A program made the translations under genes and the position numbers. The notes under the pieces are model-generated. The model worked only from the letters and a program-made list of their open reading frames with translations, was not told where the DNA came from and ran no database searches. From assembly GCA_900553705.1 (NCBI GenBank), contig USEK01000082.1, positions 1 through 6,580 on the forward strand: 6,580 nucleotides of DNA, in the 5' to 3' direction. Source of the DNA: an uncultured Collinsella sp. (lineage in GTDB: Bacteria > Actinomycetota > Coriobacteriia > Coriobacteriales > Coriobacteriaceae). Positions 6,327 through 6,580 of this stretch are shown here, piece after piece (position 1 is the stretch's first letter; every line of letters starts with the position of its first letter).

Positions 6327-6580
6327 GCGAACTCCCCCTTTAGCTAACTACAGTGTTTGCAGGGAGATGTTACCGCATCGTTTCGTCGACGTGTTCGAGA
6401 CCGTCTCCATAATTGGCGATTTTTACGTTCGTGCAATTCGGCGAGCGGCAAGGTTTCCTCGGCAGACGATGCTTTTGACACATATGGCCCCGCCGTCGCC
6501 GATCGCTCGATTGTCGCCCGAAAAAAGTTGAAGTAATTTTTGCCGCCTTTTACCTGCTGAGACGCCAATCCGTCAAGCAT
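6327..6580 (-). promoter_or_regulatory. Leader/upstream region of the FAD oxidase-etfBA operon, no supportable gene
   Basis: This is 254 bases without a convincing gene. On the minus strand it contains, from the gene outward: the ribosome site GGGGGAG at 6332-6338, five bases before the GTG; the odd palindrome GAGAC-C-GTCTC at 6398-6408; an 8-base palindrome CGTCGACG near 6384-6391; and a TAAAAT -10-like hexamer at 6419-6424 (five of six), without a good -35 at normal spacing. If that hexamer is used, the first palindrome sits just past the transcription start, where a repressor site would fit. The far end (about 6520-6560) is A/T-rich. A 78-codon frame at 6344-6580 does not resemble a known protein. 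All regulatory calls here are weak. Confidence 0.3.
6332..6338 (-). promoter_or_regulatory. Ribosome-binding site of the FAD oxidase gene (supports GTG start)
   Basis: GGGGGAG on the minus strand lies five bases before the GTG at 6326. No ATG in the same frame nearby fits both the spacing and the start of the conserved domain, so this site decides the unusual start codon. Confidence 0.7.

Noticed and set aside
5733..6347. 204-codon plus-strand frame
   Set aside because: It is antisense to the FAD oxidase, a common by-product of GC-rich codon bias, with no recognisable domain and no ribosome site.
6475..6480. Perfect TTGACA -35 hexamer on the plus strand
   Set aside because: No -10-like hexamer lies 16-18 bases downstream, where the sequence is GC-rich, and no plus-strand gene follows.
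6344..6580. 78-codon minus-strand frame upstream of the oxidase
   Set aside because: It starts exactly at the window edge, has an A/T-rich beginning and an arginine-rich tail, unlike neighbouring codon use, and resembles no family I know. A real gene end cannot be fully excluded without the adjoining sequence.

Overview
The window is a GC-rich bacterial contig end (roughly 60% G+C by eye). Its first 48 bases are not genomic. They are an untrimmed Illumina Nextera adapter: the P5 tail, an 8-base i5 index, the Read 1 adapter and the transposase mosaic end. Real sequence starts at base 49. Codon use, gene style and a ferredoxin-fused EtfA beside an FAD oxidase suggest an anaerobic high-GC Gram-positive, perhaps a gut Coriobacteriia such as Collinsella. 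This is recall-based inference, not proven by any marker gene here.

Layout, left to right. Bases 1-48: adapter. Bases 49-609 (minus): 5' part of a 2-keto-3-deoxygluconate permease (KdgT family), cut by the contig end. Bases 760-1765 (minus): an azlC-azlD pair encoding a two-subunit branched-chain amino acid exporter, with overlapping reading frames. Bases 1892-2704 (plus): an HD-domain putative metal-dependent phosphohydrolase, the only plus-strand gene, divergent from azlC. Bases 2701-6326 (minus): a tightly packed three-gene operon transcribed in the order FAD-linked oxidase (GlcD/LDH family), etfB, etfA. Bases 6327-6580: a leader region with no supportable gene, holding possible promoter elements and a short palindrome.

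The most interesting unit is the FAD oxidase-EtfB-EtfA operon. EtfA carries an N-terminal domain with two complete 4Fe-4S motifs, and EtfB has the DGDTAQ-type motif of FixA and clostridial EtfB. This is the component set of the electron-confurcating lactate dehydrogenase of Acetobacterium woodii (Ldh-EtfAB). The likely job is oxidation of a 2-hydroxyacid such as lactate, with electrons passed to the flavins of EtfAB and then to NAD+, driven by reduced ferredoxin. The substrate is not established. The oxidase is longer than usual, has a variant metal-site motif, and comes first in the operon, so this may be a distinct lineage of that system. No lactate permease, racemase or regulator is visible in the window.

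The HD gene and etfA converge with stop codons that share one CTAG palindrome, leaving no room for a terminator between them. KdgT and AzlCD are transporters with no evident link to the Etf operon.
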